A stretch of 6,118 nucleotides of DNA, from positions 1 through 6,118 of the forward strand of contig JAMFST010001413.1 of assembly GCA_026225435.1 (NCBI GenBank), in the 5' to 3' direction. The notes under the pieces were generated by a model that did not search any database, had not been told where the DNA came from, and saw nothing but the letters and a program-made list of their open reading frames with translations. The DNA comes from Labilithrix luteola. GTDB taxonomy: Bacteria; Myxococcota_A; Polyangia; Polyangiales; Polyangiaceae. Made by a program: the position numbers and the translations under genes. This document shows, piece after piece, positions 1 to 6,118 of this stretch; the stretch's first letter is position 1; each line of letters begins with the position of its first letter.

Positions 1-1073
1 CCGAGCTTCGGCTTCACCCCGAGCCACTGGCGGAAGCTCGGGTCGACCTGCACCTTCTCCCCCTTGGCGAGCGCGCGCGGTGGCGCCGCCGCCTTCACGT
101 GCTTCTTGAACTCCACCGGCGAGACCGGGTTGGAGAGCGTGACCATCAGATCACCGCCGGCGCTGCAGCGGCCGTTCGGCTCGATGCGCGGGCAGTAGAA
201 GTCGGTCATCCGCAGCGGCCCGTGGGTGCGCGCGGTGTGCGTGTACGTGTCGCCCATCGTCCGCGGACCGCCGACGCCGTGGAGGTGGCCGTCGATGGTG
301 AGATCGACCTCGTGGTCGAGCGCGAGCGGGTGCTCCGGCGTGAGGATGACCACGTGCGTCGCCGGCACGCTGGGATCGCGCGGGGTGCTCTCGCGCGCGG
401 CGCGGACGCCGAGCGTCTGCCCCTGGTCTCCGTCGACCGAGTAGACGCGCAGACGCGCGGCGGCGGCGACGGCGGCGGGATCGACCGGCTGATCGAACTG
501 CAGGCGGAACGAGGCCTCCGCGGGCATGGCCCGCTCGGGAACGACGCTGGCGTAGGCGCCCGGCGGACCAACGGGAGCGAAGGCCTCGACGGTGGGGCCG
601 GCGGTGTCGAAGGTGAAGGTGTACGGATGCTCGAGCGCGGCGCCGTCGAGCGCGCGCGTGCCGGCGGGGACGGTGACGGTGAAGTCGGAGCCGCCGGGGA
701 GCTCGCCGCGCGGCGTGAAGAGCAGACCGCGCGTCCCCGTCCAGCGCCAGCTTCCCGGGACCTCGCCGCCGTCCTTCGTGCGCACCGAGAGCGCGGGGAC
801 GTGATCCTCGTCCCCCATGTCGACGCTGCGGACCCCGCGGGAGAAGAGCACCGTGATCCCCGGCTGCTGGCGGAGGATGGCGTGGCCGCGCGGCGCCGCG
901 TACACGACCGCGAAGGGGCCCCGCGAGCGCGACGGGCCGCTGTCGGTGCCCGAGGGGCCGAGCGACGCCGTCGGGGTGACCGAGGGGCCGTGGAAGCAGG
1001 CGGCGACCGTGAGACTGGCTGCGATGGGGCCGGCAGCGAACAGGACGAAGCGACGACGACGCGAAGCGGTCAT
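1..1073 (-). CDS. Alpha-2-macroglobulin family lipoprotein, N-terminal part (runs off the left edge)
   Basis: The minus-strand frame from the ATG at 1073-1071 is open for 357 codons and leaves the window, so only the N-terminus is seen. Residues 1-26 form a lipoprotein signal: basic MTASRRRR, a hydrophobic stretch, then a VAAC lipobox with Cys26 as the expected lipidated residue. Residues about 28-50 are a Ser/Gly/Pro-rich linker. About 52-157 look like an Ig-like/Big_5 or first macroglobulin beta domain (FSRGV, LLFTPRGELPGGSDFTVTV). A second similar unit at about 160-285 contains FDQPVD and VVILTPEHPL. A third begins near 287 with Cys294 and Cys303. Bacterial members are periplasmic, membrane-anchored protease traps of roughly 1500-2000 residues. 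The thioester motif (CxEQ), if present, lies outside the window. No other start lies in frame before the pbpC stop, and no clear Shine-Dalgarno precedes the ATG. The family call rests on this domain pattern plus the adjacent pbpC; another multi-Ig lipoprotein is the main alternative. Confidence 0.83.
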   Translation of the reverse strand, partial: MTASRRRRFVLFAAGPIAASLTVAACFHGPSVTPTASLGPSGTDSGPSRSRGPFAVVYAAPRGHAILRQQPGITVLFSRGVRSVDMGDEDHVPALSVRTKDGGEVPGSWRWTGTRGLLFTPRGELPGGSDFTVTVPAGTRALDGAALEHPYTFTFDTAGPTVEAFAPVGPPGAYASVVPERAMPAEASFRLQFDQPVDPAAVAAAARLRVYSVDGDQGQTLGVRAARESTPRDPSVPATHVVILTPEHPLALDHEVDLTIDGHLHGVGGPRTMGDTYTHTARTHGPLRMTDFYCPRIEPNGRCSAGGDLMVTLSNPVSPVEFKKHVKAAAPPRALAKGEKVQVDPSFRQWLGVKPKL

Positions 1074-1135
1074 GGGGGGAAGCTCGGAGGGGAAAGAGCG
1101 AGACGAAGCGGGCGGACCGTACCGTAAGTGAGCCG
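1074..1135 (-). other. Short pbpC-macroglobulin intergenic spacer
   Basis: These 62 bp separate the pbpC stop (TGA, 1138-1136) from the macroglobulin ATG. The half next to the ATG is pyrimidine-rich on the coding strand and ends in six C residues, with no recognisable Shine-Dalgarno. I see no terminator hairpin with a T run, so read-through from pbpC is likely (inference). A small direct repeat, ACCGT ACCGT on the plus strand, sits at 1116-1125 and has no known role. Confidence 0.6.
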
Positions 1136-3691
1136 TCAGCGGACCTGAATGACGACCGTCTTGCTCGGGCGATTCCCGACGTGGGCGACGATCTCGTGAC
1201 GCCCTTCGGCGAGCGGCCAGGTGTACGGAGCGGGCAGGGGGGCGCCGTCGACGGTGACGGTGAAGGGGCGCCCGCCGCTGTCGACGCGGAGATCGAGCAG
1301 CTGGTGGTCGCGGGCGCGCTCGGGATCGACGACGAAGCGGCTGCCGTCGAAGGGGTAGGTGACGCGCGGTGCGTCGGCCTCGCCCGGCGATGCGCCATCG
1401 TCGTCGGCGGAGACCGGGCACTCGGGCGAGCTCTCGGTGGGCAGCGTGACGCGGCTCGTCTGCGTGGCCCACTGGTCGTACGGAGCGGTCCAGCGCTCGA
1501 AGACCCGGGTCTCGGTGTCGCGCTCGGGGCAAGCGGGGCCGGCGAGCAGGCCGTCGTGCAGGTTGACCCGCGCCGGCTCGTGCACGGTGCAGGGGGGCGC
1601 GTGGAACGCTTCGCCGACCGCGAGCCACTCCTGCACGTGGTGCGGGCAGGCGCTGGTGGCGACCATGCCGGAGAGCGGGCAGACGGCGGTGCGCTCGAGG
1701 CCGAGGCGCGCGGCCACCGTCTGCGCGCCGCTCATCGCGCCGAGCGACAGAGACGACGAGGCCGGATCGCGCGGGCGCCCCTGCATCGCCGCTTCCATCA
1801 CCGCGTGGAAGATCGGCCCGGCGCCGGCGATGCCGCTGACGTCGCGCATCGGCGAGCCGTCGAAGTTTCCCGCCCAGGCGACGACGGTGACCGCGCGGGT
1901 GAAGCCGGCGGCGACGTTGTCGCGATAGCCCTTGGAGGTGCCGGTCTTGGCGGCGACGTCGAAGTCGAATTCGAGCGCGTTCTGATCGCCGAAGGCCGAC
2001 AGGCGCGCCCCCTTGTCGCTGAGGATGTCGCCGAGGACGAGCGCCGTCTTCTCGCCGAGCACGCGGGTGAGCGCGCCGGGCTGGAAGTCGACGAGCGCGG
2101 CGGGGTCGGCGCTTGCGTCGGTGCTCGTGGTGAGGTGCGTGACGAACCGCAAGGGGCGCGCCTCGCCGCCGCGGGCGAGGGTCGAGTACGCGCGGGCGAT
2201 CTCGAGGAGGGTGACCTCGCCGTCGCCGAGGGCGAGCGCCGGGCCGTAGGTCTCCGCGGTCTCGTGCAGCGAGGCGAAGCCCATGGCGTGGTAGCGGTCG
2301 AGGACGCGCGCCGTCCCCAGCTGGTACAGCGTGTACACCGCCGGCACGTTCAGCGAGTTGCCCAGCGCCTCGCGCAGGCGCACCGGGCCGCGCTGGCGGG
2401 TGTCGTAGTCGTGGGGGACGTAGTCGCCGCCGCCGGGGAGCGGGATGTGCAGCTCCACGTCGGGCAGCACCGTCGCCGCGGTGTAGCCGAGCGTCTCCAT
2501 CGCCTCGGCGTAGACGAACGGCTTGAGCGAGGAGCCGGGCTGGCGCAGCGCGGTCACGCCGTCGTTCTGCCCTCCCGCCTCCTCGTCGAAGAAATCCGGA
2601 GAGCCGACGTAGGCGAGGACGTCGCCGGTGGCGTTGTCGAGGACGAGGGCCGCGCCGGCGGTGACGTGGTCGCCGGCGAGCTCGTGGACGGCGCGCCCGA
2701 CGGCGGCCTCGGTCGCGCGTTGCAGCTCGGGGTCGAGGGTGGTCTCGATCTCCCCGAGCCCCTTGGCGTGGGCGCCGGCGAGCGCCTCGGCCAGCCCGGG
2801 CTGCTCGTGAGCGAGCTGCCCCTGGAGCAGCGCGCGGACGAAGTGCGGCGCGCCGAACGCCGGGCGGACCAGGTGCGCCGCTGCGGTCACCAGCGGTTCG
2901 TCGAGCGCACGCTGCTCGGCGGCGGCGTCGATCATCCCGTCGTCGCGCATGCGGGCGAGCACCCGGTCGCGGCGCTGGCGGGCGCGGTCGGGATGGTGGG
3001 CCACGTCGTAGATCGACGGACCGCGTGGCAGACCGGCCACGAGCGCGGTCTGGGCGACGGAGAGCGCGGCGGGCGGCTCGGCGAAGTAGGCCTGGCTGGC
3101 GGCGCCGAAGCCGCGCAGGTTGGGGCCGTAGGAGATGCGATTGAGGTACTCGGTGAGGATGCGCTCCTTGGGAAGCCGCGCCTCGATGCGCAGCGCCAGC
3201 GCCGCCTCGGTGACCTTGCCCCACAGGTTGCGGCGGTGCGGGCGGACGGTGCGCGCCAGCTGCATGGTGAGCGTCGAGGCGCCGGAGACGACGTGCCGGT
3301 GGGCGAGATCGCTCACCAGCGCGCGCCCCACGGCGAGCACGTCGACGCCGGGGTGTTGATAGAAGCGGCGATCCTCGGCGGCGAGGACCGCGTCGCGGAC
3401 CTGCTTGGGGTACTCGGAGGCGGCGAGCGGGCGGGCGCGAGCGCCGTCGTCGGTGCGCACCTCGCGAAGCAGCTCACCGTCGCGGGACAGGACGCGCACC
3501 GACGCGGCCACCGGTTGCTCGAGCTCGGCAGGGAACGGCGTGACGACGGCGAGGCCGATCACCAGGAGGAAGGGCGAGAGCGCGAGACCGAGCGCTCCCC
3601 AGCCGAGCGCACGGCGGTGGATGTGCGTCCAGGCCAGGACGCGCTCCCAGGCGGTCATCAGTCTTCGTTCCAGGCGACGTCGGGCTCGCAT
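1136..3691 (-). CDS. pbpC: Penicillin-binding protein 1C, bifunctional transglycosylase/transpeptidase
   Basis: This is a complete 851-residue class A penicillin-binding protein, which polymerises glycan strands from lipid II and cross-links their peptides on the periplasmic face of the inner membrane. A basic N-terminus precedes one membrane anchor at about 31-51. The GT51 glycosyltransferase domain (about 65-235) shows EDRRFYQHPGVD with catalytic Glu106, GASTLTMQLAR at 137-147, and KERILTEYLN at 175-184. The transpeptidase domain (about 345-640) has all three motifs: SSLK with nucleophile Ser387 and Lys390, SLN at 446-448, and KTGTS at 582-586. A segment with Cys671, Cys682, Cys701, Cys721 and Cys758 (CPLSG, CPHH, CTVH) leads into a beta-rich BiPBP_C-type domain at about 770-851. 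This layout marks PBP1c rather than PBP1a or PBP1b. E. coli PbpC is about 770 residues. A GAGGA about 11 nt before the chosen ATG supports it; Met12 (3658) is an alternative start. All catalytic motifs are intact. It lies 62 bp upstream of the macroglobulin gene on the same strand, probably in one operon. Confidence 0.97.
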   Translation of the reverse strand: MRARRRLERRLMTAWERVLAWTHIHRRALGWGALGLALSPFLLVIGLAVVTPFPAELEQPVAASVRVLSRDGELLREVRTDDGARARPLAASEYPKQVRDAVLAAEDRRFYQHPGVDVLAVGRALVSDLAHRHVVSGASTLTMQLARTVRPHRRNLWGKVTEAALALRIEARLPKERILTEYLNRISYGPNLRGFGAASQAYFAEPPAALSVAQTALVAGLPRGPSIYDVAHHPDRARQRRDRVLARMRDDGMIDAAAEQRALDEPLVTAAAHLVRPAFGAPHFVRALLQGQLAHEQPGLAEALAGAHAKGLGEIETTLDPELQRATEAAVGRAVHELAGDHVTAGAALVLDNATGDVLAYVGSPDFFDEEAGGQNDGVTALRQPGSSLKPFVYAEAMETLGYTAATVLPDVELHIPLPGGGDYVPHDYDTRQRGPVRLREALGNSLNVPAVYTLYQLGTARVLDRYHAMGFASLHETAETYGPALALGDGEVTLLEIARAYSTLARGGEARPLRFVTHLTTSTDASADPAALVDFQPGALTRVLGEKTALVLGDILSDKGARLSAFGDQNALEFDFDVAAKTGTSKGYRDNVAAGFTRAVTVVAWAGNFDGSPMRDVSGIAGAGPIFHAVMEAAMQGRPRDPASSSLSLGAMSGAQTVAARLGLERTAVCPLSGMVATSACPHHVQEWLAVGEAFHAPPCTVHEPARVNLHDGLLAGPACPERDTETRVFERWTAPYDQWATQTSRVTLPTESSPECPVSADDDGASPGEADAPRVTYPFDGSRFVVDPERARDHQLLDLRVDSGGRPFTVTVDGAPLPAPYTWPLAEGRHEIVAHVGNRPSKTVVIQVR

Positions 3692-3704
3692 CTCGGCTTA
3701 TGTC

Positions 3705-3730
3705 CTCGGGGCGCCGCCCGCTACCCCGAG
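3705..3730 (-). promoter_or_regulatory. Possible leader hairpin overlapping the pbpC ribosome binding site
   Basis: CTCGGGG at 3705-3711 and CCCCGAG at 3724-3730 form a perfect 7-bp stem around a 12-nt loop. On the pbpC (minus) strand the downstream arm ends in GAG, which is also the start of GAGGA, the only plausible Shine-Dalgarno ahead of the pbpC ATG. If transcription starts upstream of the stem, folding would partly hide the ribosome binding site. The repeat is directly visible; the regulatory role is inference, and such stems arise readily in GC-rich DNA. Confidence 0.35.
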
Positions 3731-3781
3731 CGGCCGTCGTGCGCAAACGTTCCCGGAGGCCACTCGCTTCCCTCGAGACAG

Positions 3782-3810
3782 GCGCTAGACGCAGCGCGTT
3801 CATCTAGCGC
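3782..3810. promoter_or_regulatory. Inverted repeat, candidate operator in the divergent pbpC/spoVR promoter region
   Basis: GCGCTAGA at 3782-3789 is exactly mirrored by TCTAGCGC at 3803-3810, with a 13-nt spacer. The arm centres are 21 bp apart, about two helical turns, which suits a dimeric DNA-binding protein contacting one DNA face. The dyad is centred near 3796, 48 bp before the spoVR ATG and 105 bp before the pbpC ATG. It could control spoVR, pbpC or both. The repeat is observed; its function and the regulator are unknown. No regulator gene is in the window. Confidence 0.5.
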
Positions 3811-3827
3811 GCGGAATCCGGGGCGCC

Positions 3828-3836
3828 TGCTACTCT
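3828..3836 (+). promoter_or_regulatory. Weak extended -10-like element before spoVR
   Basis: TGC followed by TACTCT resembles an extended -10 element (TGn then a -10 hexamer matching at TA and the final T). No -35 is visible at the usual spacing. If used, transcription would begin at or next to the spoVR ATG at 3844, giving a leaderless or nearly leaderless message. This would fit the lack of any Shine-Dalgarno before that ATG. Highly tentative. Confidence 0.2.
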
Positions 3837-3843
3837 CCATCCC

Positions 3844-5403
3844 ATGAGTGAGTTCGCGCTGAAGACGGCGCTGCCGCAGTACCTGCGCGTCGAACAGGAC
3901 AAGATCCAGACCTTCGCCGCGGCGGAGGGGCTCGACTTCTTCCCCATCGTCTTCGAGATCCTCACCTACCAGCAGATGAACGAGATCGCGGCGTACAGCG
4001 GGTTCCCCAACCGCTACCCGCACTGGCGCTTCGGCATGGAGTACGAGCGGCTCGCCAAGAGCTACGAGTACGGCCTGTCGAAGATCTACGAGATGGTGAT
4101 CAACAACAACCCCTCGTACGCCTACCTCCTCGAGGGCAACTCGCTCGTCGATCAGAAGCTCGTCATGGCCCACGTCTGCGGGCACGTCGACTTCTTCAAG
4201 AACAACTATTGCTTTCGCTCGACTGACCTCGACACCGGCGGCCGCACGGTGGACCCGGCCGTGCGGCGCACCGACTACGATCCGAATCGCCGCTGGATCG
4301 ACAAGATGGCCAACCACGGCTCGCGGATGCGGCGCCACGTGGCGCGCATCGGCATCAACAAGGTCGAGGAGTTCGTGGACCACTGCCTCTCGCTCGAGAA
4401 CCTCATCGATCCGCATGCGCCGTTTCACGGCAAGCGCGCCAAGTTCGATCCCGACGCCGAGGTGAAGGCCACCGAGGTCCCGCGCCTGAAGTCGAAGGAC
4501 TACATGGAGCACTTCATCAACCCGGCCGAGTACCTCGAGGAGCAGCGCACCAAGATCGAGGAGGAGAAGAACCGGGCGAAGAAGTTCCCCGAGCGCGAGG
4601 AGCGCGACATCCTCCAGTTCTTGATGGACTACGCCCCGCTCGAGCGCTGGGAGCGCGACGTCCTCGAGATCATCCGCGAGGAGGCCTTCTATTTCATCCC
4701 GCAGATGCAGACGAAGATCATGAACGAGGGGTGGGCCAGCTACTGGCACTCCCGCCTCATGACCACCAAGGTCCTCGATGCGTCCGAGATCATCGACTAC
4801 GCCGAGAACAACGCTGGCGTCATGGCCACCTCGGGCGGGCGGCTCAATCCGTACAAGCTGGGGGTCGAGCTCTTTCGCAACATCGAGGAGCGCTGGGACC
4901 GCGGGCAGTTCGGCAAGGAGTGGGAGGACTGCGACGACCTCGACGCCAAGCGGAACTGGAACCTGCGCCTCGGCCTCGGCAAGAAGAAGATCTTCGAGGT
5001 GCGTGCGCTCTACAACGACGTCACCTTCATCGACGAGTTCCTCACGCCGGACTTCTGCCGCGATCAGAAGCTCTTCTCGTTCAGCTGGTCCAACCGCAAC
5101 GAGCGCTTCGAGATCGAGACGCGCGAGTTCAAGGCGGTGAAGGAGAAGCTGCTCTTCCAGCTGACCAACGCCGGCAACCCGTTCATCTACGTCGAGGACG
5201 CGAACTTCGAGAACCGTGGCGAGCTCCTGCTGCGTCACGACCACCAGGGGGTCGACCTCCGCGCCGACTACGCCAAGGAGGTGATGCGCAGCCTGGTGCG
5301 CGTGTGGAAGCGGCCGGTGAACGTGACCACCTCGATGGACAACAAGCCGTCGATCATGCGCTTCGACGGCAAAGAGAACGCGACGAGGCAGCTGCGGCCG
5401 TGA
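3844..5403 (+). CDS. spoVR: SpoVR/YcgB family protein
   Basis: This complete 519-residue protein has the length and landmarks of the SpoVR family. The N-terminus contains [12 protein letters not shown] (29-40) and the [12 protein letters not shown] segment (59-70). Conserved blocks follow: [14 protein letters not shown] at 108-121, HGSRMRRH at 158-165, a charged helical, possibly coiled stretch at about 228-256, [20 protein letters not shown] at 283-302, NPYKLG at 335-340, and a C-terminal [15 protein letters not shown] block at 495-509. The His- and Glu-rich HVCGH and NEGWASYWH segments suggest a metal site, which is my inference. B. subtilis SpoVR is needed for normal spore cortex formation; E. 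coli YcgB is linked to the YeaG (PrkA-like) kinase and YeaH stress system. The biochemical activity is not settled. No signal peptide is seen, so it is probably cytoplasmic. No Shine-Dalgarno precedes the ATG. It is transcribed divergently from pbpC and overlaps the next gene by 4 bp. Confidence 0.97.
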   Translation: MSEFALKTALPQYLRVEQDKIQTFAAAEGLDFFPIVFEILTYQQMNEIAAYSGFPNRYPHWRFGMEYERLAKSYEYGLSKIYEMVINNNPSYAYLLEGNSLVDQKLVMAHVCGHVDFFKNNYCFRSTDLDTGGRTVDPAVRRTDYDPNRRWIDKMANHGSRMRRHVARIGINKVEEFVDHCLSLENLIDPHAPFHGKRAKFDPDAEVKATEVPRLKSKDYMEHFINPAEYLEEQRTKIEEEKNRAKKFPEREERDILQFLMDYAPLERWERDVLEIIREEAFYFIPQMQTKIMNEGWASYWHSRLMTTKVLDASEIIDYAENNAGVMATSGGRLNPYKLGVELFRNIEERWDRGQFGKEWEDCDDLDAKRNWNLRLGLGKKKIFEVRALYNDVTFIDEFLTPDFCRDQKLFSFSWSNRNERFEIETREFKAVKEKLLFQLTNAGNPFIYVEDANFENRGELLLRHDHQGVDLRADYAKEVMRSLVRVWKRPVNVTTSMDNKPSIMRFDGKENATRQLRP

Positions 5404-5885
5404 ACACGGAGGAGCAGGAAGCAGCGCGAGCGCGCGCCGAGGAGACGGAGGAGGCGCCGCTTCCCGCGGCTCCGGAGTGGCTGGGGAAGCTCACGCCCGA
5501 TCAGTGGATCCGCGCGGCGCTGGGGGAGATCAAGCGGGCCGAGGAGGCGTACCGGCGCAATGACGCAGGCGCGGGGCTGGCGGGGTGCCGGCGGGCGGCG
5601 GGGATGGCGCTGAACGCGGCGCTGCGAGCGCACCCGCACGAGCGCTGGGGGCGCACCTACGTGGAGCACCTGCTCGCGCTGCCCAAGGAGGAGTCGGCGC
5701 CGGAGGCGGTGCGGGCCGCGGCGCGGGCGCTGATGGAGGCGCAGCCGCCGGGAGGGCCGCTCACCTCGCTGCGACGGCCGAACGATCACCTGCGGCTGCT
5801 CGAGGCGGCGCGCGACGTTATGGCGCACGGCTATGCGCTCGCCAAGGGGTCATCGAGCGGGCGGTCGGGTGGGACGTCGCCATGA
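5400..5885 (+). CDS. Unrecognised helical protein coupled to spoVR, possible HEPN-like fold
   Basis: This is a 161-residue protein starting at GTG 5400, inside the spoVR stop (GTGA overlap), and ending at TGA 5883-5885. I do not recognise the family with certainty. Residues 1-20 are acidic and probably disordered. The rest is predicted helical: about 33-53 ([19 protein letters not shown]), 56-77 ([20 protein letters not shown]), 86-96, 101-115 and 127-148. There is no signal peptide or membrane segment, so it is likely cytoplasmic. The helical pattern resembles HEPN proteins, and the last helix holds R138-x4-H143-x-Y145 (RDVMAHGY), the motif form seen in HepT-type HEPN RNases. No MNT nucleotidyltransferase antitoxin gene is visible next to it. 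A chance match in an Arg/Ala-rich helix is possible. The frame is also open upstream through spoVR, but the overlapping GTG is the natural start. A SpoVR accessory or partner role is inferred from coupling only. Confidence 0.85.
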   Translation: MNTEEQEAARARAEETEEAPLPAAPEWLGKLTPDQWIRAALGEIKRAEEAYRRNDAGAGLAGCRRAAGMALNAALRAHPHERWGRTYVEHLLALPKEESAPEAVRAAARALMEAQPPGGPLTSLRRPNDHLRLLEAARDVMAHGYALAKGSSSGRSGGTSP

Positions 5886-6118
5886 CGGCCGCCCGGGGGG
5901 CTCCCCGTGGGAGCCGCGACTTCCCTGCCTCGAAGCTCGCCCCTTTTATCGGGGCGGCGGGGGTGCCGGAGGGGCCCGGTGCGGAGCCGGCGTCTGTCGG
6001 AGCTGCGGGGACGGCGGGCATCGACGCCGGGGCGAGCGAGGGGGCGGCGAGCGGGGTTGGAAGCTCCGACGAGCGAGCCACGCCTGCGCGACCCGCGGCG
6101 ACGGCGGCTCCAGCGAGC
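5882..6118 (+). CDS. Ala/Gly/Pro-rich hypothetical protein, N-terminal part (runs off the right edge)
   Basis: An ATG overlaps the preceding stop (ATGA, 5882-5885) and opens a frame with no stop for 79 codons to the window edge. A GGTGGGA stretch about 8 nt upstream could serve as a weak Shine-Dalgarno. The visible residues are a basic start ([14 protein letters not shown]), a short APFIG segment, then a low-complexity stretch dominated by Ala, Gly, Ser, Glu and Pro that is probably disordered. No signal peptide, membrane segment or domain is visible. About 80% of third codon positions are G or C, but the antisense frame shares those positions, so this does not decide the strand. The 4-bp overlap and the lack of room for another gene are the main support. 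The function cannot be guessed from this part. Confidence 0.55.
   Translation, partial: MTAARGAPRGSRDFPASKLAPFIGAAGVPEGPGAEPASVGAAGTAGIDAGASEGAASGVGSSDERATPARPAATAAPAS
5899..5915 (+). repeat. Tight 7-bp hairpin at the start of the last open frame
   Basis: GGCTCCC at 5899-5905 pairs perfectly with GGGAGCC at 5909-5915 around a 3-nt CGT loop. It starts about 14 nt after the end of the upstream gene. There is no following T run, so it does not look like a standard intrinsic terminator. It could slow translation initiation of the 5882 frame or protect an mRNA end; both are inference. Confidence 0.4.
5938..5956 (+). repeat. Second small hairpin with an AT-rich loop
   Basis: CGCCCC at 5938-5943 and GGGGCG at 5951-5956 form a 6-bp stem around the loop TTTTATC, one of the few AT-rich runs in the window. 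It lies 22 nt after the first hairpin and inside the same open frame. No regulatory role is established, and it may be chance in GC-rich sequence. Confidence 0.3.

Noticed and set aside
99..1127. 342-codon plus-strand frame opposite the macroglobulin gene
   Set aside because: Arg/Gly/Ala/Glu-rich low-complexity translation with no signal or domain, opposite a better supported gene.
151..1398. 415-codon minus-strand frame covering the pbpC 3' end and the macroglobulin
   Set aside because: It is out of frame with both real genes, and its Arg/Ser/Pro/His-rich composition is typical of a shadow frame. The frame from 1073 has a lipoprotein signal and beta-domain patterns instead.
3474..3803. 109-codon minus-strand frame starting in the intergenic region
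   Set aside because: It is out of frame with pbpC, overlaps its membrane anchor region, and has Arg/Pro/Ala-rich shadow composition.
1181..3847. 888-codon plus-strand open frame antisense to pbpC
   Set aside because: It lies opposite a gene with every PBP1c catalytic motif intact, its translation is Gly/Ala/Arg/Val-rich without recognisable domains, and GC-rich genes commonly leave such antisense frames open.
3721..5244. 507-codon minus-strand open frame antisense to spoVR
   Set aside because: It is the mirror of a strongly conserved SpoVR sequence, the translation is a Leu/Val/Glu/Asp-rich artefact with no domain, and it would occupy the divergent promoter region.
4731..5399. Upstream extension of the 5400 gene into spoVR (frame open from 4731)
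   Set aside because: The extension is the +2-type shadow of SpoVR, rich in Arg/Gln/Leu. Real-looking helical sequence begins only after the GTG that overlaps the spoVR stop.
5899..5915. Intrinsic terminator for the spoVR operon
   Set aside because: The stem is good but no T run follows it and an open frame continues through it, so it was recorded only as a hairpin.
5818..6081. 87-codon minus-strand frame opposite the last open frame
   Set aside because: It shares wobble positions with the plus-strand frame, so openness is expected. It is Ala/Pro/Ser low complexity, and the ATGA overlap favours the plus strand, though this is not fully settled.

Overview
This window is very GC-rich DNA. Every complete gene ends in TGA and G/C dominates third codon positions. 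Together with a lipoprotein alpha-2-macroglobulin, PBP1c and SpoVR, this suggests a GC-rich Gram-negative bacterium, plausibly a myxobacterium or related 'deltaproteobacterium'. The assignment is inference; no marker gene such as rRNA is present.

Two divergent gene groups flank a 152-bp intergenic region (3692-3843). Leftward, on the minus strand, is pbpC (3691-1136), a complete bifunctional penicillin-binding protein 1C. After 62 bp it is followed by the N-terminal 357 residues of an alpha-2-macroglobulin-like lipoprotein (1073 to the left edge, truncated by the window). These two families are known partners: the macroglobulin is thought to trap attacking proteases at a breached envelope while PBP1c repairs the peptidoglycan. 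The order here (pbpC first) is the reverse of the yfhM-pbpC order in E. coli.

Rightward, on the plus strand, is spoVR (3844-5403), a complete SpoVR/YcgB family protein. It overlaps by 4 bp (GTGA) a 161-residue unrecognised helical protein (5400-5885). That protein has an R-x4-H-x-Y motif near its C-terminus, reminiscent of HEPN-fold toxins. It overlaps by 4 bp (ATGA) a further open frame (5882 to the right edge), rich in Ala, Gly and Pro and probably disordered. The overlaps suggest a translationally coupled operon. The yeaG/prkA and yeaH (DUF444) genes that function with SpoVR in many bacteria are not in this window.

The divergent intergenic region holds a perfect 8-bp inverted repeat with a 13-nt spacer, a good operator candidate 48 bp ahead of spoVR. 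It also holds a 7-bp stem that overlaps the likely ribosome binding site of pbpC. I see no RNA genes, insertion sequences, CRISPR arrays or attachment sites. No gene-free stretch exceeds 300 bases. Several long open frames antisense to pbpC and spoVR are composition artefacts.
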